A DNA stretch of 6,819 nucleotides from an uncultured Thiotrichaceae bacterium. GTDB taxonomy: Bacteria > Pseudomonadota > Gammaproteobacteria > Thiotrichales > Thiotrichaceae. A program made the position numbers and the translations under genes. Below are positions 5,398-6,819 of this stretch, piece by piece. Location: NCBI GenBank assembly GCA_937931765.1, contig CALHAO010000193.1:1-6819 (forward strand), read 5' to 3'. The notes under the pieces were generated by a model. The model was not told the origin of the DNA. It worked only from the letters and a program-made list of their open reading frames with translations, and did not search any database. Within the stretch, counting starts at the first letter, position 1. Every line of letters starts with the position of its first letter.

Positions 5398-6819
5398 TTA
5401 CAAGTCATAAATCAGTGGTAGCAGCAGGGTATACGATAGCCACATTAATAGGGTAAGCGGAACACCTACACGCATGAAATCCATAAAGGTGTAGTTACCT
5501 GCGCTCATAATCAGCAGGTTGGTTTTATACGCCATTGGTGTCGCGTAACTCATATTGGCACCAAACAATACCGCCAGCACAAACGGTTCCGGGTTTACGC
5601 CCAGGGAGTTGGCGATACTCACCGCGATTGGGGTGCCGATGACGGCGGCGGCATTGTTGGAAACGATATTGGTAAAGATCGCCATTAACATGATCAGGCC
5701 ACTGAGAATGACAATAGGGGATGCACCTGCTGTGAGGTTAACAAACTGATCAGCGATGAAGTCACTGGAGCTGGTAATAGTCATCGCTTTACCCAGCGCG
5801 AGGCTGGATACCACAATCATAATCACCGGCACGCTTAAGGAGCGTGAAATATCATGCCAGCTCAAACAGCGGGTCAATAACATGACCAATGAGCCGACGA
5901 CGGCACTCACGGCAATCGGTAAAATACCCAGCGCGGCAACAATAATCACCGCTGCCATGACGCCCAAAGCCAGAGGGGCTTTTTGGGAGGTGGGCAGATC
6001 CATAACGCTGTCCAACACTAAAAATTCATGGCGCGATTTCAGTGTATTAATGTCGTCTCTTTTACCCTGCGCCAGCAGAATATCGCCCAGTTGTAATTGT
6101 AGATTGCCCAGGCCACGTGGCATGGCTTTGATCTGATCACCACGACGGTGTACAGCCAGCGCAATCATGCGGTAGGTTTCAATAAAATGGGTGGACTGCA
6201 GAGTGCGGCCCAATAAGGGTGAGCGTTGGTCAATAATAATTTCTATTACCTGGTGATCCTCATCGTCCTCCAGAGGATGACTCTCATCGACTACATGGTT
6301 TTTTGCATACAGTGCGGTATGGGTAGCTGCTTCGTAGGCTTTCAGTTTATCGGGTGTATCATGTACCAGTAGTTTATCGCCTTCGCGCACAGTCACATCG
6401 GGTAGCGGGAGTACAATTGAGGTCGTTGTGCGCCGCACTTTATCTATCACCATTTCACCATTGGTGAGTTCAATCAATTCTGCCAGCGTTTTGCCGATGG
6501 CCGGACTGTCCTCCGGCACCACTAAATGCGCAGTAAAGACGCGGGAACTGGTGCTGTGCATCAACACTTCGCGTTGTGGTAACAGTTTGGGGGCGACTAA
6601 CCACAGAAATGCTATGCCGATGATTGCACTTAACATGGCGGGGACAAAGAAGTCGAACATGCCAATTTCTGCCAGACCCAGCTCTGCTGCCACGCTGATT
6701 ACCAGCAGGTTAGTTGATGTGCCAATAGTTGTTGCCATGCCGCCCAATAAACTGGCAAAGCCCATTGGCATTAATAAAGCGGAGGGGTTGGATTGGGTGC
6801 GTATAGCAACGCTGACTAA
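5398..6819 (-). CDS. SLC13/DASS permease paralogue, N-terminus outside window
   Basis: The frame stays open to the window edge. The first codons (LVSVAIRTQSNPSALL, 6819-6772) match residues 140-155 of the downstream permease, so the gene continues beyond the window and the internal ATG at 6771 is not its start. The 473 visible residues align to residues 140-612 of that neighbour with no gaps and about 73 substitutions by hand count (about 85% identity). GTSTN, both RCK_C domains, SNNAA and the C-terminal helices are present. The conserved YQTN motif is YKTN here (K codon at 5524-5526). The first half-site (NNT) lies off the window. It is probably a functional inner-membrane anion transporter with altered specificity or coupling; the substrate is unknown. 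No terminator is seen between its stop and the next copy, so read-through into the downstream permease is plausible. Confidence 0.88.
   Translation of the reverse strand, partial: LVSVAIRTQSNPSALLMPMGFASLLGGMATTIGTSTNLLVISVAAELGLAEIGMFDFFVPAMLSAIIGIAFLWLVAPKLLPQREVLMHSTSSRVFTAHLVVPEDSPAIGKTLAELIELTNGEMVIDKVRRTTTSIVLPLPDVTVREGDKLLVHDTPDKLKAYEAATHTALYAKNHVVDESHPLEDDEDHQVIEIIIDQRSPLLGRTLQSTHFIETYRMIALAVHRRGDQIKAMPRGLGNLQLQLGDILLAQGKRDDINTLKSRHEFLVLDSVMDLPTSQKAPLALGVMAAVIIVAALGILPIAVSAVVGSLVMLLTRCLSWHDISRSLSVPVIMIVVSSLALGKAMTITSSSDFIADQFVNLTAGASPIVILSGLIMLMAIFTNIVSNNAAAVIGTPIAVSIANSLGVNPEPFVLAVLFGANMSYATPMAYKTNLLIMSAGNYTFMDFMRVGVPLTLLMWLSYTLLLPLIYDL

Noticed and set aside
5398..6771. Upstream permease starting at the internal ATG at 6771 as a short 457-residue protein
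   Set aside because: The frame stays open to the window edge and matches the neighbour's residues 140-155, so the true start lies outside the window.
3387..6819. Assembly artefact or transposon-mediated duplication of the permease
   Set aside because: The two copies differ throughout by conservative substitutions and silent changes, and no transposase or terminal inverted repeats are visible.

Overview
The window looks like ordinary chromosomal DNA from a gammaproteobacterium of moderate GC content. That is an inference from the gene set (TrmB, a PPK2-type kinase, an IalB-family secreted protein, a DUF455 ferritin-like protein and YfbS-like permeases) and from AT-rich intergenic regions. A Thiotrichales-like sulfur or marine lineage is possible, but the sequence alone does not settle it. 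I see no mobile elements, CRISPR array, phage genes, tRNA or rRNA.

Layout. Positions 1-93 (+) are the last 30 codons of a glycerate 2-kinase/MOFRL protein. Four bases later starts a DUF455 ferritin-like protein (98-937, +), probably translationally coupled to it. A perfect 9-bp-stem hairpin (954-977) separates it from a convergent secreted IalB-family protein (1003-1497, -). The divergent intergenic region 1498-1733 is AT-rich and unusually full of short perfect palindromes and repeats, most likely promoters and operators for ialB-like (-) and ppk2 (+). Polyphosphate kinase 2 (1734-2612, +) is followed after 70 bases by trmB (2683-3399, +), the tRNA m7G46 methyltransferase. The 3' end of trmB overlaps by 13 bases, tail to tail, the end of a 612-residue SLC13/DASS permease carrying two RCK_C (TrkA_C) domains (3387-5225, -). 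Upstream of that permease on the same strand, after 172 bases, lies a close paralogue (5398 to the window edge, -). It is cut off by the window end and lacks about 139 N-terminal residues.

How the genes relate. Most neighbours look like independent housekeeping or stress genes rather than one pathway. The permease pair is the real structural feature. The visible 473 residues align without a gap at a constant offset of 2011 bases, with about 85% identity by hand count. Divergence is about twice as high in the cytoplasmic RCK_C part as in the membrane part, and one conserved ion/substrate-site residue (Q in the YQTN motif) is changed to K in the upstream copy. I did not find a clearly undescribed biological system. 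The items most worth checking are the diverged tandem transporters and the palindrome-rich ialB/ppk2 regulatory region.
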